In this document: positions 15,955 through 26,341 of the stretch, one piece after another
Position numbering within the stretch: the first letter of the stretch is position 1
Layout: each line of letters opens with the position of its first letter
Assembly: GCF_000720325.1 (NCBI RefSeq)
Contig: NZ_JOJM01000001.1
Location: forward strand, 186,001 to 250,000
Direction of reading: 5' to 3'
Source of the DNA: Streptomyces sp. NRRL B-1347
GTDB lineage: Bacteria; Actinomycetota; Actinomycetes; Streptomycetales; Streptomycetaceae
Length of the DNA: 64,000 nt
Position numbers and translations under genes: made by a program
The notes under the pieces: model-generated
Seen by the model: only the letters and a program-made list of their open reading frames with translations
Told to the model about the DNA's origin: nothing
The model's database searches: none

Positions 15955-17592
15955 TCACCGCGCGAGCGGCGCCGTCACCCAGCGCCGGGTCCTGAAGCCG
16001 TCCTCGGGGCCGATCTCGATCAGCTTGCGGGCGCCGACATAGGCCTCGTTGCCGGTCACCTCGTAGCCCACCTGGAACGTGCCGGGGACGTCCCTGACCT
16101 CGGGCCGGGACTCCCGCGCGACCGCCGCCGCGTAGTCGCCGTCCTCGCCCGTGCCGCGCACCGCGAGGTCGGCGAGCAGCCGCTCCTGCGCCACCGCGAG
16201 GGCCTCCTGCGGATCGCGCGGGGCCGGTGCCCCGCCCTCCCGGGCGCCCTCGGCCGCGGGCGGCGCGACCCGGCTGCTGGGCTCGCGCGAGGTGCCGACG
16301 GCCCCGCGGGTGGCCAGCTGGGCCTCCACGACGTTGCCGTCGTTGTCGAGGCCGACCCGGACCAGACCGCGGTCGGGCGAGATCACCGGGACGCCGTCGA
16401 AGGCCTGCCGGAACGTGACGTGGGTGACCAGGCTCTGCGGCACGCCGAGCTCCGAGCCGTCCTTGGTGCCGGAGTTCTGCATCAGGTCGTGCACGCCCTC
16501 CACGACCAGCTCGGCGCCGTCCGCGTGCTCCTCGGCGAAGGCGCGGGCCCGCTCGATCGCGATCTCGCTCGGCAGCCGCGTGGTGTTGCGGTGGTTCGGC
16601 TCGGCGAGCCGCAGCCAGCGCACCGCGTGCGGGCCCGTGGAGACGGTGCGGTCGCCGGACGTGGCGCTGAGCACGCCCTGCCGCTCGACCTGCACCTCTT
16701 CGAGGGCGGCGGCCGGGAAGTCGGCGATGCGCCCGGCCCGGAGCAGCTCCTCGCTGGGGTCGCGCGGTGCCAGCTGGACGACCTGGGCGTCCTGCGGCGC
16801 CTCGGTGAACCGGTCGGCGAGCGACTCGCGCGCGTGGTACCAGCGCCACGCGTACCAGTTGTCCGGCACGGCGTCGCGGAAGAAGTTGCGCTCCGTGTTG
16901 AGCCGGTTGACGGCCTCGGCCTGGGTGGCGCCGACCGCGCACACGGAGGGGGCCTGGCCGTGGTAGATATCCCAGCTGCCGTTCAGCCACGCGTCGCAGA
17001 ACGTCTGCCCGGACCGCCACTTCTCCCAGAACTTCTTGCCGTAGTCCGGGTTGTCGATGCTGACGGTCTCGAAGCCGAAGAGCATCCGGAAGCCGACGTT
17101 GGGCCCGGCCCAGGTGCGGATCGGGGAGTGTCCGTCGAGCACCCGGAGCGACAGACAGGTCGACCAGAAGACATACTTCGCCTTCTCGTTGCCGAGCGCC
17201 ATCCGGTTCGAGTAGGCGCGGGTGCGGCCGTCCCAGGCCGCGCCGAGCGGCGCGACGAAGACGCCGTTGCCGTCCATGGTGCCGTGGCCCGAGTGGTACA
17301 CGGCGCACGCGGCGTCCATGCCGTAGCGGTCCTGCCAGTTGTCGTACGCCTCCTCGTACGCCCACACCTGGACGCCGCCGTCGGCGAACCAGAAGTTGCG
17401 GTCGTAGAACTGCTGGAGGTACGCGAGGAAGCCGGTGGCGTCCTCGTGCGTGTACGACAGCGGCGAGGCGTCGGCGAACCTCTCGATGCTGAACGCGCCC
17501 CACCAGCCGAACGTCGAGTCCCGCTGTCCGGCCGCGGCCGGTTTCTCCGGTTCCAGCGGAGACGGTCCGCGGTCCGCGTAGTTCATGCGCAT
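15955..17592 (-). CDS. Caspase-like (clan CD) protein with FTP/PepSY-like segment, DUF6345-type
   Basis: 545 residues from ATG 17592. The first 240 residues contain ACAVYHSGHGTMDGNG (His103-Gly104) and, 43 residues later, YVFWSTCLSL (Cys146). A hydrophobic strand ending in H-G and a second strand ending in C, at this distance, is the catalytic dyad arrangement of caspases, legumains and gingipains. The order matches what I know as DUF6345 proteins. The middle is rich in charged residues. Around residues 380-430 the pattern THVTFRQAFDGVPVISPDRG followed by a strand with LDNDGNVV resembles the FTP/PepSY propeptide module that inhibits secreted proteases. No signal peptide is evident. It lies behind a large subtilase on the same strand, separated by a terminator-like hairpin. 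Confidence 0.65.
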   Translation of the reverse strand: MRMNYADRGPSPLEPEKPAAAGQRDSTFGWWGAFSIERFADASPLSYTHEDATGFLAYLQQFYDRNFWFADGGVQVWAYEEAYDNWQDRYGMDAACAVYHSGHGTMDGNGVFVAPLGAAWDGRTRAYSNRMALGNEKAKYVFWSTCLSLRVLDGHSPIRTWAGPNVGFRMLFGFETVSIDNPDYGKKFWEKWRSGQTFCDAWLNGSWDIYHGQAPSVCAVGATQAEAVNRLNTERNFFRDAVPDNWYAWRWYHARESLADRFTEAPQDAQVVQLAPRDPSEELLRAGRIADFPAAALEEVQVERQGVLSATSGDRTVSTGPHAVRWLRLAEPNHRNTTRLPSEIAIERARAFAEEHADGAELVVEGVHDLMQNSGTKDGSELGVPQSLVTHVTFRQAFDGVPVISPDRGLVRVGLDNDGNVVEAQLATRGAVGTSREPSSRVAPPAAEGAREGGAPAPRDPQEALAVAQERLLADLAVRGTGEDGDYAAAVARESRPEVRDVPGTFQVGYEVTGNEAYVGARKLIEIGPEDGFRTRRWVTAPLAR

Positions 17593-17794
17593 GGCCTTAC
17601 CCCCTGGGTGGTCTCCCCGTCGCGTGGCTGAACCGCACGCGGTCGAGGGGGCCTAAAAGTGTCACCGCGACCGGGGCTTGCCCAGGTGACATTCCGGCCA
17701 TAGGGAACGCGCCACGGAGGTGCCGCGCCGCCCCAGGGGCCCCGGCGGCCCGGGCGTTCGCCGCCGCCCTGTTCGTACCGGCCCCCGGGCACCA

Positions 17795-17829
17795 GCGCGG
17801 CCCCCTCGAACACTCCGAGGGGGCCGCGC
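17795..17829. terminator. Hairpin terminator behind the subtilase gene
   Basis: GCGCGGCCCCCTCG (17795-17808) pairs perfectly with CGAGGGGGCCGCGC (17816-17829) around a seven-base loop. It stands 36 bases beyond the subtilase stop (minus strand) and should end that transcript before the caspase-like gene. No clear T-tract is present, as is usual in Streptomyces. Confidence 0.75.
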
Positions 17830-17864
17830 GGCCGGGCGGGAAGCGGAGGCTGTCTACTTGCCGT

Positions 17865-20800
17865 CTACCGGCCGAGGTAGGCGTCGAGAACCGTCACGGT
17901 CGACGCGTTCCCCTGCCGGTCGGTGACCACGGCACGGAAGGAGACGCCCTTCCCGCGGGCCGGGTTCGTCACCTCGGCCTTGCCGCCGCTGACCGTGAGC
18001 TCCGTCCACGTACGCCCCTTGTCGTAGCTGGCGTACGCGGTCAGGGACGCGAGGTTGCCACCGGCCGCGTGGCCCTGGACGGTGACCGGGACGGACTGTT
18101 TCACGCCTGCCGGGGCGCGGCTGTCCAGACCCAGCTTCGGCGTGAACCGCACGGTGGACACGGGCAGCGCGGCCTCCCCGTCCACGTGCCGCGAGCGGAA
18201 CGTCCAGCTCGCCTCGACCCGCGAGGACACCGCGGCCAGCTTGGGGGAGCGGGTGACGGACGCCGTCAGGCGGTACTCCGCGTCGTCCGCCGGGACCTTG
18301 AAGCCCTCGGCGCCGGTCACCGCGTCGTCCTTCTCCGCGACCTTCACGCCGTCGCGGTACAGGACCGACTTCTGCGCGGTGTAGCGCGACCAGCCGGGGT
18401 GCCCCCGGCCGTCGGCGACGACCGGGATCCGGCCGCGCAGTTCGTCGCCCTTGCGGAAGACGCCCGTGCCGGGGCCGAGGAGCGGGCCGAAGACGCCGGT
18501 GTTGAACGTCTCGGTGTAGGCCTTCCCGGCCCGGAAGGCCCGCGGGTCCCGCTCGTAGGAGCTCTCCAGGGGACGGTCGCCGCCCGCGTCCTCGTCGCCG
18601 TACTGAGAGAACTCGACGCCCCACTTCGCGCCGTCGAGCGCGGACACGTACGCCGTCGTGGTGCGCGGCAGCCGCTGCGGCGGCAGGATCGGCGAGATGC
18701 CGCCCGCCTCCGGGAGGTATCCGGCGACGGACAGGTCGCCCCACCGGCCGGGGGCCGACGCGCCGGAGCGGATCGTCAGCTTCGCGAAGTCGGCCTTCCT
18801 CAGGTGCCGGGTGTAGCCGGTCGCGAACTTGGTGACCTTGCCGCCGAGCATGACGTCGTAGCGCTGGTCCGCGCCCTTGCGCCAGGTCCCGAGCCACTGC
18901 TGGCCGAAGCCGCCCGGCACCGCCGGGCCGAGGTGCGCGGTGCGCAGGCTGCCGAACCTGCTGATGTCCAGGGCGCCCAGCTCGTTGCCCGCGTACGTGT
19001 AGCGGGCGTCCAGGAACGCCAGCTCGGCCCCGGGGTCAGGGACGGTGATGTCGACCGGCTTCGCCCTGCGGGCGTCGAGCGTCACGGTCATCTTCTTGTT
19101 CACGGTCAGCTTGGGCTGGACCAGCCAGTCGATGCCCTTGTCGCCGTTGTCGGGATCGACGTAGACCGCCGAGTCCAGCAGGTAACTGCCCTTGGCGATG
19201 CGGACCTTGACGGTTCCCGAGGGGCTCTGCGGCCACAGGTTCTGCCCCTTGTCGCCGCCGGTCAGGCCCTGGAGCAGGGTCACGTGGTCCGGCGTGGGCC
19301 GCCCGTCGCGGCCGACGGTCCTCAGCGTCACCTCGTACCGCTCGATCTCGCGCTCCACGACGGCCGCCGTGCGCACGCTCTGCCCGCCGCCGGTCGCGGT
19401 CACGTACGCCGCGTACGTGCCGTTGACCGAGCCGCCGGGCCGGGTGTCCGCGACGAGGTCCACGGCCGCCCTGCCGCCCGCCGGGACCGTCAGCTTCCGC
19501 TTGCCGAGGGCGAAGAAGCCGGCGGGGGCCGGGCGGCCCTTCGGGTCGGTCGCCGTCACCGCGAGGTCGAGCGTGACGTCCCGGTCGCCGAGGTTCTCGT
19601 ACGTGACCTTCTTCGTGACCGGCTTGTCGTCGGCGTGCGGCCACAGCTGCTTGCCGAAGTCGAGCGACACCGGCCGCGCGATCACCGTCTGGTCGACGGC
19701 CCGGTCCACGGCGATCCGGCCCGCGCCCTGCTCGAAGGGGCTGTACGCGCCGCCCCGCGCGGACGCCGTCAGGGCGCCCTTCAGCTCGGTGTGCTTCCAG
19801 TGCGGGTGCCGCTGCTTGAGCAGCGCGGCGGCGCCCGCGGCGTGCGGGGCCGCCATGGAGGTGCCGGAGATCGTCAGATAGCCGTCCGGCTTCTGCCCGA
19901 CCTGCTTCTCGATCTGGCTGCCCGGGGCCGCGGCGGCCGTGATGTCCACGCCGGGCGCGGTCACGTCGGGCTTGACGGTGCCGCCGCCCGCGAGCGGGCC
20001 CCGGCTGGAGAAGTCCGCGAGCTTGTCGTCGCCGTCGACCGCGCCCACGGTGAGGGCGGCCTTCGCGCTGCCCGGAGAGCCGATGGTGCCGGGCCCGGAC
20101 TCGCCGTTGTTGCCCGCGGAGACGGCGAACAGGACGCCCTTGTCGGCCGACAGCCTGTCGACCGCGGCCTCCAGCGGGTCGGTGCCCTCCGAGTCCCCGC
20201 CGCCCAGGCTCAGATTGACCACGTCGGCGCCCTGCGCGGCCGCCCACTCCATGCCCGCGACGATCCCGGAGTCGTCGCCGAAGCCCTCGTCGTCGAGCAC
20301 CTTGCCGCTCAGGACCTTCGCGCCGGGCGCGACGCCCTTGAGCTTCCCGCCCGAGGCCGCGCCCGTGCCCGCGGCGGTGGACGCCACGTGCGTGCCGTGC
20401 CCGACGCGGTCCTCGACGTCGGGGGCCGCGCTGAAGTTCTTCTCGGCCACGACCTGGTCCTTGAGGTCGGGGTGCGCGGAGTCGACGCCCGAGTCCAGGA
20501 CGGCGATCGTCACGCCCTTGCCGTCGTACCCGGACCGCCAGACCTTTGGGGCGCCGATCTGCGGGACGCTCTTGTCCAGGGTCGCCTCGCGGGTGCCGTC
20601 GAGCCAGAGGCGGCGGACCCCGGGCGCGTACCCGCGGGCGTCCGTGAGGGTCCGCCACAGCAGGGCCGCGTCCCGGCGCGGGGTGCGGACGGCCTCCGCG
20701 TTCAGGGACGGCAGGACGCGGCGGACCGTGGTGTCCCCGGCGGCCCGGACACCGGCGCGTGCGCCGCGTGCCGGGCCCTCGTAGCCGACGATCAGCTTCA

Positions 20801-21236
20801 GGCCCTGCTGCCGGGGCGTGCGGTCGGCCTCGCGGCTCAGCTCGGTGACGTCGAACAGACGCCGGTCCACGCGCCCTTCGGCGACGAGCCGCCGCGCGTC
20901 GTACGGCAGGACGAGCGTGCGGCCGCCGACGGTCTGGGTGTGCACCGGGATCCGTTCGCGGCCCTCGGCCGGGCGGAAGCCGGTCACGCGGCCCGCGGCG
21001 TCGACGTCGACGCGGTCGCCGGTGACGAGGGTGAGCCGCTGCGCGGGACCGGCCCCGGCGCCGTTCCCGGCCCCGCCCACGCCCTCGGCCCCGGCCGACA
21101 GGGCGGGCCCCGCGGCTCCCCCGGGGACCGGTCGGCCGCCCTCGGCCGCCGCCGGTCCCGTCAGGCCCGCCGTGAGCGCCGCGGCCACCGCTGTCGCGAC
21201 GGCGACCGCGCCCGCTCTGGTTCTGTGATGGCGCAC
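17865..21236 (-). CDS. Secreted subtilisin-like serine protease (S8), large form
   Basis: 1123 residues. GTG 21236 begins right at a Sec signal peptide (VRHHRTRAGAVAVATAVAAA, cleavage near PAAA-EG) and follows GGGGGA; an in-frame ATG at 21296 would put 20 residues before the signal and is less likely. A propeptide of about 180 residues precedes the catalytic domain with Asp248 (IAVLDSGVDSAHPDL), His280 (VGHGTHVAST) and Ser460 (ISGTSMAAPHAAG). About 640 residues of beta-rich C-terminal domains follow, as in other Streptomyces extracellular S8 proteases of 1000-1200 residues. It is likely exported, self-processed and used for protein scavenging. Divergent from osmC. Confidence 0.92.
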   Translation of the reverse strand: MRHHRTRAGAVAVATAVAAALTAGLTGPAAAEGGRPVPGGAAGPALSAGAEGVGGAGNGAGAGPAQRLTLVTGDRVDVDAAGRVTGFRPAEGRERIPVHTQTVGGRTLVLPYDARRLVAEGRVDRRLFDVTELSREADRTPRQQGLKLIVGYEGPARGARAGVRAAGDTTVRRVLPSLNAEAVRTPRRDAALLWRTLTDARGYAPGVRRLWLDGTREATLDKSVPQIGAPKVWRSGYDGKGVTIAVLDSGVDSAHPDLKDQVVAEKNFSAAPDVEDRVGHGTHVASTAAGTGAASGGKLKGVAPGAKVLSGKVLDDEGFGDDSGIVAGMEWAAAQGADVVNLSLGGGDSEGTDPLEAAVDRLSADKGVLFAVSAGNNGESGPGTIGSPGSAKAALTVGAVDGDDKLADFSSRGPLAGGGTVKPDVTAPGVDITAAAAPGSQIEKQVGQKPDGYLTISGTSMAAPHAAGAAALLKQRHPHWKHTELKGALTASARGGAYSPFEQGAGRIAVDRAVDQTVIARPVSLDFGKQLWPHADDKPVTKKVTYENLGDRDVTLDLAVTATDPKGRPAPAGFFALGKRKLTVPAGGRAAVDLVADTRPGGSVNGTYAAYVTATGGGQSVRTAAVVEREIERYEVTLRTVGRDGRPTPDHVTLLQGLTGGDKGQNLWPQSPSGTVKVRIAKGSYLLDSAVYVDPDNGDKGIDWLVQPKLTVNKKMTVTLDARRAKPVDITVPDPGAELAFLDARYTYAGNELGALDISRFGSLRTAHLGPAVPGGFGQQWLGTWRKGADQRYDVMLGGKVTKFATGYTRHLRKADFAKLTIRSGASAPGRWGDLSVAGYLPEAGGISPILPPQRLPRTTTAYVSALDGAKWGVEFSQYGDEDAGGDRPLESSYERDPRAFRAGKAYTETFNTGVFGPLLGPGTGVFRKGDELRGRIPVVADGRGHPGWSRYTAQKSVLYRDGVKVAEKDDAVTGAEGFKVPADDAEYRLTASVTRSPKLAAVSSRVEASWTFRSRHVDGEAALPVSTVRFTPKLGLDSRAPAGVKQSVPVTVQGHAAGGNLASLTAYASYDKGRTWTELTVSGGKAEVTNPARGKGVSFRAVVTDRQGNASTVTVLDAYLGR

Positions 21237-21435
21237 GTGTCCCCCAATCGAGTTCAACTTTGTTACGTAGACGGACAGTTGATGCGGAAGGTTCATCGCG
21301 GGGCGCAGGCGGACACCCGCCGGGCACCGCCCGGGTGATCCTTCTTACGGCCCCGTACCGACCCCGTACGCCGCGATTTCCCCCGGAGTGTGATCGGATG
21401 GGGGCCACCGAACTTCACTGAAGGGATTTGGCATC

Positions 21436-21861
21436 GTGGCTACCACGCGCTCCGCACACACGGTCTGGGAAGGCAGCCTGACCGAGGGCTCCGGCACGGT
21501 GACCTTCGACTCCTCGGGCATCGGGGAGCAGGCCGTGTCCTGGCCGTCCCGCGCCGAGCAGGCGAACGGCAAGACCAGCCCGGAGGAGCTCATCGCCGCC
21601 GCGCACTCCAGCTGCTTCTCGATGGCGCTGTCCCACGGCCTGACCGGCGCGGGCACCCCGCCCACCAAGCTCGTCACGTCCGCCGACGTGACCTTCCAGC
21701 CCGGCACGGGCATCACCGGCATCCACCTCACCGTCGAGGGCGAGGTGCCCGGCATCGACGAGGCCGCCTTCCTCGCGGCCGCCGAGAACGCCAAGGCCAA
21801 CTGCCCGGTCAGCCAGGCGCTCACGGGCACCACGATCACGCTGTCGGCGAAGCTGGCCTGA
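21436..21861 (+). CDS. osmC: OsmC/Ohr family peroxiredoxin
   Basis: 141 residues from GTG 21436. The two redox cysteines are present: AAHSSCFSMALSHGL (about residue 61) and AKANCPVSQAL (about residue 125), with the Arg in the early SRAEQANG region. The protein reduces organic hydroperoxides using a cysteine pair; the OsmC branch (TSPEELIAAAHS, LTVEGEVPGID) is usually induced by osmotic or stationary-phase stress. It is followed by a hairpin terminator and then by a dnaK paralogue. Confidence 0.9.
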   Translation: MATTRSAHTVWEGSLTEGSGTVTFDSSGIGEQAVSWPSRAEQANGKTSPEELIAAAHSSCFSMALSHGLTGAGTPPTKLVTSADVTFQPGTGITGIHLTVEGEVPGIDEAAFLAAAENAKANCPVSQALTGTTITLSAKLA

Positions 21862-21880
21862 CCCGCCGCGGACACCGCGC

Positions 21881-21916
21881 GAAGCCGTCGGCCCCGTACA
21901 CGGGGGCGGCGGCTTC
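21881..21916. terminator. Hairpin terminator behind osmC
   Basis: GAAGCCG at 21881-21887 pairs with CGGCTTC at 21910-21916, and the inner GCCCCG/CGGGGGC parts pair around TACA with small bulges. It begins 20 bases after the osmC stop. Confidence 0.6.
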
Positions 21917-21945
21917 GTCGTGTCTCCTGCGGCACCGTACGCGGC

Positions 21946-21975
21946 ATTGACAATGACCCGCTCAAGTTTTGTGCT
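21946..21975 (+). promoter_or_regulatory. dnaK promoter with degenerate HAIR-like element
   Basis: TTGACA at 21947-21952 is a perfect -35 hexamer; the -10 at 21970-21975 (TGTGCT, 17-base spacer) is weak. Overlapping it, ATTGACA-N7-GCTCAAG (21946-21966) agrees with the HspR operator HAIR (CTTGAGT-N7-ACTCAAG) at 10 of 14 positions, with correct spacing. HspR repression of this dnaK copy is plausible but unproven. Confidence 0.45.
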
Positions 21976-22014
21976 GGAGGGCGGAGTACACCGCGTCGGA
22001 AGGGGTTGTTGGAC

Positions 22015-23928
<1,914 letters not shown>

Positions 23929-23950
23929 GACGCCTCCCGGGCGGGCCCGC

Positions 23951-24790
23951 CTACCCCTGGTCCTGGAGGTACTTGACCGTCGCCGGGTCGGCCGGCAGCA
24001 GGGTCTCGACGGCCAGCTCGGCGACGGTCACGTCCATCGGCGTGTTGAACGTCGAGATGGACGAGATGAAGGACAGCACCCGGCCCTCGTGCTCGATCCT
24101 GAGCGGCAGCGCGAAGTGCGGCACCTGCCCGTCCGCCGCCGTGTCCTCGCCCGGGTCCGCCACGGGGTAGGCCGCCACCTCCTCGTACAGCGCGCGCAGC
24201 GCGTGCGAGCGCTGGAGCGCGATCTGCCGCTCCATCTGGTGCAGCAGGTGCCCGCGCCACTCCCGCAGATTGCGGATCTTCGGGGCGAGCCCCTCGGGGT
24301 GCAGCACGATCCGCATCGCGTTCAGGGGCGGCGCGAGCAGGCGCTCGGGCAGGCCGTCGAGGAGCGCGGCGATGCCGCGGTTCGCGGCGACCACGTCGTA
24401 CGTCGCGTCGACGACCAGGGCCGGGAACGGCTCGTAGCCCTGGAGCAGCTGCTCAAGGCCCGCGCGCAGCGCGCCCATCGCCGGGTCGTCGAGCGGGGTC
24501 TGCGGGAAGCGCGGCGCGTACCCGGCGGCCAGCAGCAGCGCGTTGCGGTCGCGCACGGGCACGTCCAGGTGCTCGGCGAGCTTCAGGACGAACTCCTCGC
24601 TGGGCTTGGAGCGGCCCGTCTCCACGAAGCTGATGTGCCGCGCCGACGAGTCCGCGCGCAGCGCGAGCTCCAGCTGGCTGACCCGCCGCTCCTCGCGCCA
24701 GCCGCGCAGCAGCGCGCCCACGTCGGACGCCGTGCCCGCGCGCGGGGCACCGCCTTTGCCGTTCCGCCTGCCGGCCGCGAGAGTTGTCAT
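23951..24790 (-). CDS. XRE family regulator with MmyB-like ligand domain
   Basis: 279 residues from ATG 24790. An N-terminal Xre helix-turn-helix (LLRGWREERRVSQLELALRA ... RHISFVETGRSKPSEEFVLKLAEHL) is followed by a 170-residue domain of the MmyB-like type (NALLLAAGYAPRFPQTPLDD, ALVVDATYDVVAANRGIAALL), a PAS-related fold that in relatives binds a fatty-acid-like ligand. In Streptomyces these regulators usually control the adjacent divergent gene; here that is the ADP-ribosylglycohydrolase, 55 bases away. Longer in-frame starts up to 24853 overlap that neighbour and were rejected. Confidence 0.88.
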   Translation of the reverse strand: MTTLAAGRRNGKGGAPRAGTASDVGALLRGWREERRVSQLELALRADSSARHISFVETGRSKPSEEFVLKLAEHLDVPVRDRNALLLAAGYAPRFPQTPLDDPAMGALRAGLEQLLQGYEPFPALVVDATYDVVAANRGIAALLDGLPERLLAPPLNAMRIVLHPEGLAPKIRNLREWRGHLLHQMERQIALQRSHALRALYEEVAAYPVADPGEDTAADGQVPHFALPLRIEHEGRVLSFISSISTFNTPMDVTVAELAVETLLPADPATVKYLQDQG

Positions 24791-24845
24791 ACCCCTGACG
24801 GTAATCGACCCCCCGACGGCGATCGAGAAGAGTGGTGCGACCGAC

Positions 24846-25913
24846 ATGAACAACCCGTGGGACCCGCTGTCCTGGGAGGCCGCGGCCGTCTACCGCGCGC
24901 GCGTGCGCGGCTGTCTGCTGGGCGGCGCGCTCGGGGACGCGCTCGGCTACGCGGTCGAGTTCGACTCCCTCGCCGCCATCCGGGCCGCCCACGGCCCGCA
25001 CGGCGTGAGGGGTCCGCTGACCGACGCCGACGGGCTGTGCCGGATCAGCGACGACACGCAGATGACGCTGTTCACCGCCGAGGCCCTGGAGCTCGCCCAC
25101 GCGCGGGAGCGCCGCAAGGGCATCGGAGGCGCGGCGCCCCGGCTCGTCCTGGAGGCGTATCTGCGCTGGCTGGACACGCAGCACCGGCCGGGGCCCGTAG
25201 CGGAGGCGCGCGGCGGCCTCGCCGCGCAGCCCTGGCTCTACGCCCAGCGCGCGCCCGGCGAGGCCTGCCTCAGCGGTCTCGCCCACGCCTACGCCCCCGA
25301 CCCGCGCGCCCCGCTCGGCCCGCGGGGGCCGGTCAACCCGGAGTCCAAGGGCTGCGGCACCGTCATGCGCTCGGCGCCCTTCGGGCTCACCCGCGCCCCC
25401 GCGGGGCGGGCCTTCGAACTCGCCGCGCGCTGCGCGCAGATCACGCACGGCCACCCCACCGGCTCCTACGCCGCGGGCGCGCTCGCCGCGATCGTGGCCC
25501 ACCTGGTCGCGGGGGACTCCCTGGAGGGCGCGGTCCTGCGCACCCTGCGGCTGCTCGCCCGGTACCCCGGGCACGAGGAGACGTCCACCGCGCTCACCCG
25601 CGCCGTCGACCTGGCCGCCGACGGGGCGCCGGACGCGACCCGGGTGGAGTCCCTGGGCGCGGGCTGGATCGCCGAGGAGGCGCTCGCCGTCGCGGTGTAC
25701 GCGGCCCTGGCCGCGCCCCGCGTCGAGGACGCCCTGACCCTCGCCGTGAACCACTCGGGCGACAGCGACTCGACCGGCTCGGTCTGCGGCAACCTCCTCG
25801 GCGCGCTGCACGGCGACCACGCGCTGCCCGGCGACTGGCTGAAAGTCACCGAGGGCAGGGCGGCCATCGCGGCGCTCGCGGACGATCTCGCGACGGAATG
25901 CTCGCGCCGCTGA
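24846..25913 (+). CDS. ADP-ribosylglycohydrolase family protein
   Basis: 355 residues from ATG 24846. The family signatures are complete: RVRGCLLGGALGDALGYAVEF near the N-terminus, the first metal motif SDDTQMTLFT (about residues 68-77) and the second metal motif HSGDSDSTGSVCGNLLGA near residue 305. These residues bind two Mg ions and remove ADP-ribose from modified Arg, Ser or other targets (DraG/ARH type). No ADP-ribosyltransferase is seen next to it. The divergent XRE/MmyB-type gene is the likely regulator. Confidence 0.88.
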   Translation: MNNPWDPLSWEAAAVYRARVRGCLLGGALGDALGYAVEFDSLAAIRAAHGPHGVRGPLTDADGLCRISDDTQMTLFTAEALELAHARERRKGIGGAAPRLVLEAYLRWLDTQHRPGPVAEARGGLAAQPWLYAQRAPGEACLSGLAHAYAPDPRAPLGPRGPVNPESKGCGTVMRSAPFGLTRAPAGRAFELAARCAQITHGHPTGSYAAGALAAIVAHLVAGDSLEGAVLRTLRLLARYPGHEETSTALTRAVDLAADGAPDATRVESLGAGWIAEEALAVAVYAALAAPRVEDALTLAVNHSGDSDSTGSVCGNLLGALHGDHALPGDWLKVTEGRAAIAALADDLATECSRR

Positions 25914-25981
25914 GTCCCCGCCTGCGAATCGCTGTGGCAGGCTGACAACAGACCCCCGACACCAAGGTGAGGAGCGCGGCC

Positions 25982-26341
25982 ATGCCCCTTGAACCGCTGT
26001 CGCAGAAGGAGATCGAGGACCGGCTCGCCGAACTGCCCGGCTGGTCGCTCACCGGGACCACCGAGAGCACCGGGAACGCTGAGAGCACCGGGAGCACGGA
26101 AGCCTCCGGGAGGAGCCTCACCCGCTCCTACCGGCTCGGCTCGCACTACGCGGCCACCGCGCTCGTCGTCCACATCTCCCAGGTGCAGCAGGAGCTCGAC
26201 CACCACGCGGACATCACCCTCGGCTATGACACGGTGGCGCTCGCGGTGCGCACCCACAGCGCGGGCGGCGCCCTCACCGAGCGCGACTTCGAACTCGCCC
26301 GCAGGGTCGAGGAGCTGGCGCCCGGGCACGGTGCCGCGTGA
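25982..26341 (+). CDS. 4a-hydroxytetrahydrobiopterin dehydratase (PCD)
   Basis: 119 residues from ATG 25982. The start PLSQKEIEDRLAELPGWSL, the active-site motif ELDHHADITLGYDTVALAVRTH and the end GGALTERDFELARRVEEL are those of pterin-4a-carbinolamine dehydratases, which recycle tetrahydrobiopterin after aromatic hydroxylation. Between the first helix and the following strand there is an unusual Ser/Thr-rich insertion (residues about 21-44) made by an 18-base tandem repeat. No aromatic hydroxylase gene is seen here. The downstream methyltransferase overlaps by GTGA. Confidence 0.9.
   Translation: MPLEPLSQKEIEDRLAELPGWSLTGTTESTGNAESTGSTEASGRSLTRSYRLGSHYAATALVVHISQVQQELDHHADITLGYDTVALAVRTHSAGGALTERDFELARRVEELAPGHGAA
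26043..26114 (+). repeat. 18-base tandem repeat in the PCD gene
   Basis: ACCGGGA recurs at 26051, 26069 and 26087, with CTCCGGGA at 26105, giving four units of 18 bases. The units read as SLTGTT, ESTGNA, ESTGST and EASGRS. The segment expands the first loop of an otherwise standard enzyme. Confidence 0.75.

Noticed and set aside
24846..25913. Toxin-antitoxin pair with the XRE gene
   Set aside because: There is no ADP-ribosyltransferase toxin; the XRE protein has a ligand domain and is a normal regulator.
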